Shown: positions 8,035 to 14,848 of the stretch, one piece after another
How positions within the stretch are numbered: position 1 is the stretch's first letter
How the letters are laid out: each line of letters begins with the position of its first letter
Assembly (NCBI GenBank): GCA_028292565.1
Contig: JAQGMD010000190.1
Coordinates: forward strand, 1-18,247
Length of the DNA: 18,247 bases
Source of the DNA: Burkholderia sp.
GTDB lineage: Bacteria; Pseudomonadota; Gammaproteobacteria; Burkholderiales; Burkholderiaceae
Reading direction: 5' to 3'
Translations under genes and position numbers: made by a program
The notes under the pieces: generated by a model
Told to the model about the DNA's origin: nothing
Databases searched by the model: none
What the model saw: only the letters and a program-made list of their open reading frames with translations

Positions 8035-8298
8035 ATGAACGCAGTGGGCGCAATGAACAGGGAAGAAATTTACAGCTGGATCGCGAATGTATTGCATGAG
8101 ATGTTCGAAATCGACAAGTCAGCGATTACATTGCAATCCAATCTGTACACCGATCTCGACATCGACAGCATTGATGCAGTCGATCTTGCGGTAAAACTGA
8201 AGGAGCTTACCGGCAAGCGCATGCAGCCGGAAGTATTCAAGACCGTACGCACCGTGGAAGATGTGGTGAACGCGCTGGCTGACCTGCTGGCGGAGTAG
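8035..8298 (+). CDS. apeF: acyl carrier protein, second of two
   Basis: An 87-residue acyl carrier protein with the motif DLDIDSIDAVDLAVKL, the phosphopantetheine serine being residue 45. GGGAG at 8023-8027, immediately after the previous stop codon, sits well before ATG 8035. An in-frame ATG at 8053 is an alternative start but lacks such a site. It differs clearly from the first ACP, so the two are not a recent duplication and probably have separate duties, for example starter loading versus extension. The 3' end carries GGAG (8292-8295), which may serve as the ribosome binding site of the next gene. Confidence 0.93.
   Translation: MNAVGAMNREEIYSWIANVLHEMFEIDKSAITLQSNLYTDLDIDSIDAVDLAVKLKELTGKRMQPEVFKTVRTVEDVVNALADLLAE
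8292..8295 (+). promoter_or_regulatory. ribosome binding site suggesting an ATC start for the next gene
   Basis: GGAG lies inside the last codons of the second ACP gene, five bases before ATC 8301. The frame of the following membrane protein has a TGA at 8280-8282 and no ATG, GTG or CTG before TTG 8325, which has no ribosome binding site of its own. Confidence 0.4.
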
Positions 8299-8300
8299 CC

Positions 8301-8855
8301 ATCAACCGCTTTATCCAAACCGGATTGCCGGTCGCAATCACCCTGGTCTATCCGCTTGCAGTCTGGATGGGCCATGGCACCGCGCAGCCACGACTGTTCG
8401 CCTGCCTGCTGCTGCTGGCTGCCGCAACGCGTATCTACACCATGAAGATCGGCAGCGCCGGGCGCTGGTGGCTGGGCGGCGCACTGCTGCTTGCGGCAGC
8501 GGCGATCTGGGGCAATGCATGGATGCCGCTCAAGTTGTATCCGGTGCTGATCAACGCTGTCATGCTCGGTGTCTTTGGCTACAGCCTGGTGTCGCCGCCG
8601 TCGATGATCGAGCGCTTCGCCCGGATCAAGGAAACAAACCTGCCGCCGGAAGCAATCGTTTATACGCGATGCGTGACCAAGGTATGGTGCGCTTTCTTTC
8701 TCGTCAACGGAACCATCGCATTGATAACGGCACTCTGGGCGTCGCCGGCCGTCTGGTCCTTGTACAACGGCGTGATTGCGTACGGGCTGATGGGACTGTT
8801 GTTCGGCGGTGAGTATCTGGTACGGATGCGATTCAAGCAGCGCCACAATGCCTGA
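8301..8855 (+). CDS. small inner-membrane protein of aryl polyene clusters (COG4648-like)
   Basis: A protein of about 176-184 residues with five or so hydrophobic segments (around GLPVAITLVYPLAVWMG, RLFACLLLLAAATRIY, WWLGGALLLAAAAIWGNA, YPVLINAVMLGVFGYSLV, and a C-terminal pair), separated by a conserved-looking polar loop SPPSMIERFARIKETNLPPE. It matches in position and layout the uncharacterised membrane protein found between the ACPs and the ligase in aryl polyene clusters (the apeG position). Its biochemical role is unknown. The start is odd: 8301 is ATC with GGAG five bases upstream, and the alternative TTG 8325 removes eight residues (NRFIQTG region) and has no ribosome binding site. 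The 3' end overlaps the ligase gene by eight bases. Confidence 0.78.
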   Translation: MNRFIQTGLPVAITLVYPLAVWMGHGTAQPRLFACLLLLAAATRIYTMKIGSAGRWWLGGALLLAAAAIWGNAWMPLKLYPVLINAVMLGVFGYSLVSPPSMIERFARIKETNLPPEAIVYTRCVTKVWCAFFLVNGTIALITALWASPAVWSLYNGVIAYGLMGLLFGGEYLVRMRFKQRHNA

Positions 8856-10581
8856 CGACGTCGACATGCTCAATCTGCTTCACCTGCCGAGGCCGTCCGA
8901 CACCTGGGTCGGCTGGCGCGATGGCGTTACGATCCCGTACGCTGATTTCCTTGTACGCGTGCGGCAGTGGCAGGAGCTTCTGCTCGACAACAAGGGGCCC
9001 CAGTTTGCCCTGTATGCTGGCGACAGCATTGAGTTCGCCGCGGCGCTGTTCGGGGCGTGGCATGCCGGCAAAACAGTATACCTGCCGTCCGATACGTTGC
9101 CCGCGACCTGCGCGTCGCTGCGTCAGGTAGTGGATGGCTTTCTCGGTGAATTTCCGCCGGAGTGTGCGCCCTTGTCTCCATTGGACGCGGTCACGGTCGG
9201 CAGCACCAGCTTTCAGAGTCTGCAACCCGACTTCAATGGCCTCGTTGTTTACACGTCAGGCAGCACCGGTGCGCCGCAAGCGATCAAGAAGAGCCTGTCG
9301 CAGGTGTCCAGCGAAGTTGCCACGCTTGAGCAATTGTTCGGTGGCGAAGCGAATGCGGCGGAGGTCTTGGCAACGGTATCGCATCAGCACATCTACGGCT
9401 TGCTGTTCAAGGTGCTATGGCCGCTGACATGCGCGCGCCCGATTCATGCCCGTAGCCTCACCTACCCGGAAGAACTCGCGCGAGCAACCGCGGCATGCGA
9501 CTGCATACTCGTCTCCAGTCCGGCGCATTTGAAACGCCTGCCCGACAGTCCGGCCTGGGTCGCGAATGCGCACCGTGTGCGCGCTGTGTTTTCATCCGGC
9601 GGCCCGCTGCCGTTCGAAGTGGCGTCCCTCACTGCGCAAGTGTTGGGCTGCACACCCGTTGAGGTGTATGGCAGTTCGGAGACGGGGGGCATTGGCTGGC
9701 GCCGGCGTGATGTCGAAGCTAACGACAGCTGGACCCCGATGCCCGGTGTCGAGGCGCGCATCAGTGGGGAGGACGACGGCGTGCTGGAAATTCGGTCCCC
9801 GCACCTGCCCGATGCAAACTGGTTTCGCACCGCCGATCGCGCACAAATTTCGAGTGAGGGCCGTTTCAAGTTGCGTGGACGCGTCGACCGCATCGTCAAG
9901 CTGGAAGAGAAACGCATTTCGCTGGACCTGATTGAATCACAACTGAAAGCGTCGCCATTGGTCACGGAGGCGCGCGTGCTGGTTGTCGCCGGCAATCGGC
10001 AGCGGCTTGCTGCTTTCGTGGTGTTGTCCGAACAAGGCCGGAAGGCGCTCGCCGAGTCAGGCAAGCATGCGCTCAACAGCGTGCTGCGAGAGCAGCTCGC
10101 CAAAACTGTTGAGCGCATTGCCTTGCCACGCAGCTGGCGTTATCTTGACGCCCTGCCCGTCAATGCACAGGGCAAGACTACGCAGGCAGAACTCGCCATG
10201 CTGCTCGACGATGCAAGCGCTGCTTCAGGACCAACATGGCCGCGTCTGCAGTTGACCGAGAAAGAGGCGCAGCGCGCGTTGTATGAGCTGGCGGCGCCGC
10301 ACGACATGGTTTACTTCGAAGGACATTTTCCCGGTACGCCAATTGTTCCCGGCGTTGCGCAAGTCGACTGGGCGCTGGCACTGGCGTGCGAATGCTTCGA
10401 TCTGCCGCCGGTTTTCCGCGGCATTCATGCACTGAAGTTCCAGCAGGTGATTCGTCCGGAAAGCACTTTTTCACTGGAGCTGATGCATGATCCGGCGAAG
10501 GGATGCGTCATATTCAGATATTTTTCGCCGTCGGGAACGCATGCAAGCGGACGACTGATGTTCGGAGCCGCCGATGTTTAA
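8848..10581 (+). CDS. apeH: aryl-acid adenylating ligase fused to a FabA/FabZ-like dehydratase domain
   Basis: A 577-residue two-domain protein. Residues about 1-450 are an ANL-superfamily adenylation domain: ATP-binding loop YTSGSTG at 135-141, GSSETGG near 275, RGRVDRIVKLEEKRIS hinge region, and the C-terminal catalytic Lys in NAQGKTT at 443. It should adenylate an aromatic acid starter and load it onto an ACP. Residues about 465-577 form a hotdog dehydratase domain with EGHFPGTPIVPGV; the presumed catalytic pair is His 493 and Asp 507, spaced 14 residues as in FabA. These two functions are usually encoded separately (ApeH and ApeI). ATG 8848 overlaps the previous stop by eight bases; ATG 8866 is an alternative and upstream 8809 is unlikely. 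The glycosyltransferase gene overlaps its end by eight bases. The symbol covers the ligase part only. Confidence 0.88.
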   Translation: MPDDVDMLNLLHLPRPSDTWVGWRDGVTIPYADFLVRVRQWQELLLDNKGPQFALYAGDSIEFAAALFGAWHAGKTVYLPSDTLPATCASLRQVVDGFLGEFPPECAPLSPLDAVTVGSTSFQSLQPDFNGLVVYTSGSTGAPQAIKKSLSQVSSEVATLEQLFGGEANAAEVLATVSHQHIYGLLFKVLWPLTCARPIHARSLTYPEELARATAACDCILVSSPAHLKRLPDSPAWVANAHRVRAVFSSGGPLPFEVASLTAQVLGCTPVEVYGSSETGGIGWRRRDVEANDSWTPMPGVEARISGEDDGVLEIRSPHLPDANWFRTADRAQISSEGRFKLRGRVDRIVKLEEKRISLDLIESQLKASPLVTEARVLVVAGNRQRLAAFVVLSEQGRKALAESGKHALNSVLREQLAKTVERIALPRSWRYLDALPVNAQGKTTQAELAMLLDDASAASGPTWPRLQLTEKEAQRALYELAAPHDMVYFEGHFPGTPIVPGVAQVDWALALACECFDLPPVFRGIHALKFQQVIRPESTFSLELMHDPAKGCVIFRYFSPSGTHASGRLMFGAADV

Positions 10582-11317
10582 GCCATGCGTGCTAATTCCG
10601 GTTTATAACCACGAACATGCCGTCGGTGCAGTGGTGGATGCGGTACTCGCCCAAAGCCTGCATTGTGTCCTCGTCGACGATGGCTGCTCGTCCGCATGCG
10701 CGCAGGTTCTCGACCGGATTGCTGAACGCTCGCCGTCGCAGGTTACGCTGCTGCGGCATCCGGCAAATCGTGGCAAGGGCGATGCCGTAGTCACCGGCAT
10801 CCGGCATGCCGCGCGCGCCGGTTTCACCCATGTGCTGCAAGTCGACGCCGACGGCCAGCATTGCATCGCGGACGTACCGCGCTTCATCCAACAGGCAGCG
10901 GCGCGCCCGGAAGCACTGATTGTCGGCTATCCGCAATACGATGAATCGGTGCCGTCCATCCGGTTGTACGGGCGTTACCTAACGCACGCCTGGGTATGGA
11001 TCAATACGCTGTCGCTGCAAATCAAGGATTCGATGTGCGGCTTTCGCATTTATCCGGTCGCTCCGGTCCTGTCGCTGATACAGCGCCGCACGCTCGGCTC
11101 GCGTATGGACTTCGATACCGAAATACTGGTGCGCCTGTGCTGGGATGGCGTCGATATCGTCAACGTCCGCACCAAGGTAGGTTACCCGGCTGACGGCGTG
11201 TCGCACTTTCGCCTCTGGTTCGACAATGTGCTGATTTCGCGCATGCATGCGACGCTGTTTTTCGGAATGCTGGTTCGCGCGCCCCAGCTGCTGGCACGCA
11301 AATGGAGCAAGTCATGA
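10574..11317 (+). CDS. family 2 glycosyltransferase
   Basis: A 247-residue GT-A fold glycosyltransferase. It starts CVLIPVYNHE, has the nucleotide-binding VDDGCS (Asp 35-36), HPANRGKGDAV, and the metal-binding DADGQH with Asp 91 and Asp 93. It resembles the dolichol-phosphate-mannose-synthase-like branch, which uses lipid-linked acceptors. In many aryl polyene clusters a single protein joins this domain to the LpxL-like acyltransferase encoded next; here they are separate. It probably transfers a sugar onto the polyene or its lipid anchor; acceptor and donor cannot be read from sequence. No clear C-terminal membrane helices are seen beyond a hydrophobic patch near residues 225-240. It overlaps the next gene by four bases (ATGA). 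Confidence 0.87.
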   Translation: MFKPCVLIPVYNHEHAVGAVVDAVLAQSLHCVLVDDGCSSACAQVLDRIAERSPSQVTLLRHPANRGKGDAVVTGIRHAARAGFTHVLQVDADGQHCIADVPRFIQQAAARPEALIVGYPQYDESVPSIRLYGRYLTHAWVWINTLSLQIKDSMCGFRIYPVAPVLSLIQRRTLGSRMDFDTEILVRLCWDGVDIVNVRTKVGYPADGVSHFRLWFDNVLISRMHATLFFGMLVRAPQLLARKWSKS

Positions 11318-12285
11318 CTGCGCCATCCCATGCGACGGGCCGTCAGCATTGGGCTCATATCAACGAAGCCGGCTTCATTGCCGGCATGCGTTTCCTGTTC
11401 TGGGTGTGTCGCGTATTCGGACGCTGGCCGTTTCGCATCGTGCTGTATCCAGTGCTGGCGTGGTATGTGATCACGCAGCCGGGCGCGCGTGCCGCATCTT
11501 CCGGTTATTTGCGACGCGTACGCGGATATGGCGGGCAGACGCATTTGAATTCAGGATTGCCCGGCGTGATCCGCCATTTCGCGGCATTCGGCGAATGCAT
11601 CCTCGACAAAATGCTGCTGTGGAGCGGCCTGGCCGATGTGAAGAACACGCAGTTCTTTGGCGGCGCGCAGCTGGACGACGATATCAGGAACAAGCGTGGC
11701 GGCCTGATGATTTGTTCGCATTTCGGTAACCTCGAATTGTGTCGGGTATTGGCGCGGCAGCACGCCGGAATGAAACTTACGGTGCTGGTGCATACCAAGC
11801 ATGCGCAAAAGTTCAACCAGCTGCTCGCGCAGATCGATCCGGAAAGCCAGCTGAACCTGTTGCAGGTCACTGAAATATCGCCAGCGACTGCGATGATGCT
11901 GAATGAGCGCGTAGGACGCGGCGAGTTCGTTGTGATCGCCGGCGACCGCGTGCCGGTCACGCCGGGCGCGCGTACTTGCCATGTTCGTTTCCTCGGCGGG
12001 CATGCATCTTTCCCGATCGGGCCATATGTATTGGCCTACCTGCTGCAATGCCCGGTGTACATGCTGTTCTCAATGCGCACGGGGCGCGGCTCCGAGATTC
12101 ACTTCGAACTGCTGCGCGAAACGCTGTGCCTGCCACGCAAAGGCCGCGAGGAAGCATTCGCGGCCTTTGCGCAGGAGTATGCAACGCGGCTCGAGCACTT
12201 CTGCCTGCGCGCCCCTCTTCAGTGGTTCAACTTCTACGATTTCTGGCAAGCGCCCACCATGGAAATGACCGATGCATCCCGCTGA
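11314..12285 (+). CDS. LpxL/HtrB-like lipid acyltransferase
   Basis: A 323-residue protein of the bacterial lipid A acyltransferase (LpxL/HtrB) superfamily. The N-terminal hydrophobic anchor includes FRIVLYPVLAWYVI. The catalytic HX4E motif HFGNLE is at 136-141, and GEFVVIAGDRVPVT matches the later conserved region where family members have a GDR motif. Such enzymes transfer acyl chains from ACP to lipid acceptors at the inner membrane, so this one could attach the ACP-bound polyene to its carrier (inferred). ATG 11314 is chosen over 11302 because GGAG at 11304-11307 is six bases upstream and the start overlaps the previous stop as ATGA. It overlaps the lyase gene by 14 bases. Confidence 0.87.
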   Translation: MTAPSHATGRQHWAHINEAGFIAGMRFLFWVCRVFGRWPFRIVLYPVLAWYVITQPGARAASSGYLRRVRGYGGQTHLNSGLPGVIRHFAAFGECILDKMLLWSGLADVKNTQFFGGAQLDDDIRNKRGGLMICSHFGNLELCRVLARQHAGMKLTVLVHTKHAQKFNQLLAQIDPESQLNLLQVTEISPATAMMLNERVGRGEFVVIAGDRVPVTPGARTCHVRFLGGHASFPIGPYVLAYLLQCPVYMLFSMRTGRGSEIHFELLRETLCLPRKGREEAFAAFAQEYATRLEHFCLRAPLQWFNFYDFWQAPTMEMTDASR

Positions 12286-13828
12286 CCTGAAGACAACGAC
12301 TCGCTCCGTCTATTTCGATGACGGACGTTTGCAGATTGAAGACATCGTCGCTATCGCACGCGGCTCGGCGTGCGCGGTGTTATCCGATGCACCGGAATTT
12401 CGCGCGCTGATTACGCGTGGCGCCGAATTCCTCGATCGCCTGCTCAGGGAGGACGGCGTCATCTACGGCGTGACGACCGGTTACGGGGATTCCTGCACGG
12501 TCACCGTGCCGCCGGAGCTGGTGGGCGAATTGCCACATCATTTATATACCTATCACGGCTGCGGTCTCGGCGAATATTTCAGTCCGGAACAGACACGCGC
12601 AATCATGGCCACCCGCCTGGCGTCGCTCTGCAAAGGATACTCCGGCGTCAGCATCGAATTGCTGGAACAGATCGCGCGCCTGCTCGACAAGGGTTTGCTG
12701 CCGCTGATTCCGTCGGAAGGTTCGGTTGGCGCCAGCGGCGACCTGACACCCTTGTCCTACCTCGCGGCGGTATTGTGCGGCGAGCGCGAAGTATGGCGCG
12801 ACGGCGAACAGCTGCCGGCTGCGCAGGCACTCGGCGAAGCCGGCATCACGCCACTCCGGCTGAGGCCGAAGGAGGGCCTGGCGATCATGAACGGCACGGC
12901 CGCAATGACCGCTCTCGCCTGCATTGCGTATGCACGCGCCGAATATCTGACAAAGCTGTGCACGCGCATCACCGCAATGGCATCGTTTGCGCTGGACGGC
13001 AACGCACATCACTTCGACGCCACGCTGTTTTCAGTGAAGCCGCATCCCGGCATGCAACGCGTCGCCGCATGGCTGCGTCACGACCTGCCATGCGATCAGC
13101 CCCCACGCAACGGCAAACGCCTGCAGGACCGCTATTCGATTCGTTGCGCGCCGCATGTCATCGGCGTGCTTGCCGATGCGTTGCCGTGGTTGCGTCAATC
13201 GATCGAGAACGAGCTCAACAGCGCGAACGACAATCCGATCATTGATCCGGACGGCGAACGCATCCTGCATGGCGGCCATTTCTACGGCGGCCATATCGCA
13301 TTTGCCATGGACAGCATGAAGAACGCCGTCGCCAATCTGGCGGACCTGCTGGATCGCCAGATGGCGCTGCTGGTGGACACCCGCTACAACAACGGCCTGC
13401 CTGCCAACCTGTCCGGCATGCAGGGGCCGCGTGCTGCCATCAATCACGGCCTGAAGGCGCTGCAGATCAGCGCTTCGGCGTGGACCGCCGAGGCGCTCAA
13501 GCTGACCATGCCGGCCTCGGTCTTCTCTCGTTCGACCGAATGCCACAATCAGGACAAAGTCAGCATGGGCACGATCGCCGCCCGCGATTGCCTGCGTGTG
13601 CTCGAACTGACGGAGCAGGTAGCGGCCGCATTGCTGATCACGGTGCAACAGGGATCCCTGCTGCGCCGCCGGATCAATCCGGCGCTTGTATTGGAAGCGC
13701 CGTTGCAGGCAATGATGGATGCGCTGGCCTCCGACATCCGCCTGGTCGAGGAGGACCGCCGGCTGGAGCCCGATTTGCGTTTGATGCTGGAGCGCATTCG
13801 CGCCGGCGCATGGATATTGTATGAATAA
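12272..13828 (+). CDS. MIO-type aromatic amino acid ammonia lyase, tyrosine-lyase-like
   Basis: A 518-residue member of the histidine/phenylalanine/tyrosine ammonia lyase family, the usual length for bacterial enzymes. Ala-Ser-Gly at 154-156 in SVGASGDLTPLSYLA forms the MIO cofactor. The catalytic Tyr is at 65 (VIYGVTTGYGD); MNGTAAM, QDRYSIRCAPH and NSANDNPIID are present. The residue facing the substrate ring is His 95 (TYHGCGLGE), as in histidine and tyrosine lyases. In the motif around HNQDKVSMG, Gln 427 stands where histidine lyases have Glu (QEDHVSM). His plus Gln points to tyrosine lyase activity, giving 4-coumarate as a starter or its precursor. Genes of this family recur in aryl polyene and flexirubin clusters. 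Expected to be cytoplasmic and tetrameric. It overlaps both neighbours (14 and 8 bases). Confidence 0.9.
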   Translation: MHPADLKTTTRSVYFDDGRLQIEDIVAIARGSACAVLSDAPEFRALITRGAEFLDRLLREDGVIYGVTTGYGDSCTVTVPPELVGELPHHLYTYHGCGLGEYFSPEQTRAIMATRLASLCKGYSGVSIELLEQIARLLDKGLLPLIPSEGSVGASGDLTPLSYLAAVLCGEREVWRDGEQLPAAQALGEAGITPLRLRPKEGLAIMNGTAAMTALACIAYARAEYLTKLCTRITAMASFALDGNAHHFDATLFSVKPHPGMQRVAAWLRHDLPCDQPPRNGKRLQDRYSIRCAPHVIGVLADALPWLRQSIENELNSANDNPIIDPDGERILHGGHFYGGHIAFAMDSMKNAVANLADLLDRQMALLVDTRYNNGLPANLSGMQGPRAAINHGLKALQISASAWTAEALKLTMPASVFSRSTECHNQDKVSMGTIAARDCLRVLELTEQVAAALLITVQQGSLLRRRINPALVLEAPLQAMMDALASDIRLVEEDRRLEPDLRLMLERIRAGAWILYE

Positions 13829-14249
13829 GCCGCCGCATAAGTGGTCCGCCGAAGTCGAGCTGCAGGTGCAGTTCTTCGACCTCGACCCGATGGAAATCGT
13901 ATGGCACGGGAACTACGTCAAGTACCTGGAGATCGCCCGTTGCGCGCTGCTCGATAGCATCGATTACAACTACGTTCAGATGAAGTCATCCGGCTATGGG
14001 TGGCCGGTGATCGACATGCACCTGCGTTATGTCGCGCCGGCCACCTTCGGCCAGAAAATCCGGCTGTGCGCCACCATCCTCGAATGGGAAAACCGGCTGA
14101 AGATCGATTACCTGATCACCGATGCCGCGAGCGGACGACGCTTGACGCGCGCCAGTACCACCCAGGTCGCGGTCGAGATCGCGACCGGCGAGATGTGCTT
14201 CGTATCGCCGCCCGTGCTGTTTGAAAAACTAGGAGTCCAACTCTCATGA
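13821..14249 (+). CDS. 4HBT-family acyl thioesterase
   Basis: A 142-residue hotdog thioesterase of the YbgC / 4-hydroxybenzoyl-CoA thioesterase type. The motif FFDLDPMEIVWHGNYVKYLE spans 18-37, with the expected catalytic Asp at 22, aligning with the DxDPxxIVWxxNY motif of the 4-hydroxybenzoyl-CoA enzyme. It would hydrolyse acyl-ACP or acyl-CoA thioesters, possibly removing stalled intermediates or releasing the product; it corresponds to the apeK position of described clusters. It overlaps the lyase gene by eight bases and the following gene by four (ATGA). No signal peptide is seen, so it is cytoplasmic. Confidence 0.9.
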   Translation: MNKPPHKWSAEVELQVQFFDLDPMEIVWHGNYVKYLEIARCALLDSIDYNYVQMKSSGYGWPVIDMHLRYVAPATFGQKIRLCATILEWENRLKIDYLITDAASGRRLTRASTTQVAVEIATGEMCFVSPPVLFEKLGVQLS

Positions 14250-14848
14250 AACGCCTACTGACAGCGTGCTGTGTTGCGCTCATATCGGCGCCCCTGTTCG
14301 CCGCGGTGCCGACCGCAAAAATCCAGGCAGCACTCGCCAAACCGAAAGTATTGTGCGGCCGTTTCGACCAGAGCAAGCAGCTGTCGGGCATGAAGAAACC
14401 ATTGCAGTCGAATGGCCGCTTCTGCGTCCTCGCCGGCAAGGGCGTGTTGTGGCGCACGTTGCAGCCGTTTCCGAACACCCTGCGCCTGACCCGCGATGAA
14501 ATCGTACATATGCAGGGCGACCGCGTCGCGGTGCGGCTCGACGCCCGGCAGGAACCCGTGGTGCGCATGATCAACCAGGTGATGTTTTCCCTGCTGGCTG
14601 GTGAGCTGAGCCAGCTGGAAACCCTGTTCGAAGGCGATGGCAGCATTACCGACAACCAGTGGAGCGTGACGCTGAAAGCGCGCGATGCGGGTCTGGCGAA
14701 GGTGATTGCCGGCGTCTCACTCGAAGGCAGCGCTTACGTGAAAAACATCGTCATCAACGAAGCCAGCGGCGACCGCACCAGTATCGTCTTTTCAGCGATG
14801 CAGACCGGCGAATCGGCGATTGCGGCAGACGAGGCGGCGCTATTTTGA
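14246..14848 (+). CDS. LolA-like periplasmic carrier protein
   Basis: A 200-residue protein with an N-terminal signal peptide (MKRLLTACCVALISAPLFA, likely cleaved after about residue 19). The body, including LCGRFDQSKQLSGMKKPL, GRFCVLAGKGVLWRTLQPFP and LRLTRDEIV, matches the outer-membrane lipoprotein carrier (LolA) fold: the F-Q-x-K and GVLWxxxxPFP elements are typical. In aryl polyene clusters (apeL position) it is thought to ferry the lipidic product or a lipoprotein across the periplasm. An LTAC stretch at residues 5-8 is lipobox-like, but too close to the N-terminus for a lipoprotein signal. Its stop overlaps the next gene's TTG start as TTGA. Confidence 0.85.
   Translation: MKRLLTACCVALISAPLFAAVPTAKIQAALAKPKVLCGRFDQSKQLSGMKKPLQSNGRFCVLAGKGVLWRTLQPFPNTLRLTRDEIVHMQGDRVAVRLDARQEPVVRMINQVMFSLLAGELSQLETLFEGDGSITDNQWSVTLKARDAGLAKVIAGVSLEGSAYVKNIVINEASGDRTSIVFSAMQTGESAIAADEAALF

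Noticed and set aside
12370..13245. A 291-codon plus-strand frame within the ammonia lyase gene
   Set aside because: The lyase frame carries the MIO motif and all conserved elements; the alternative frame is arginine-rich without domain features.
14659..14844. N-terminal extension of the MMPL exporter frame back to 14659
   Set aside because: This stretch is arginine-rich and lies entirely within the LolA-like gene in another frame. The first membrane helix starts just after TTG 14845.
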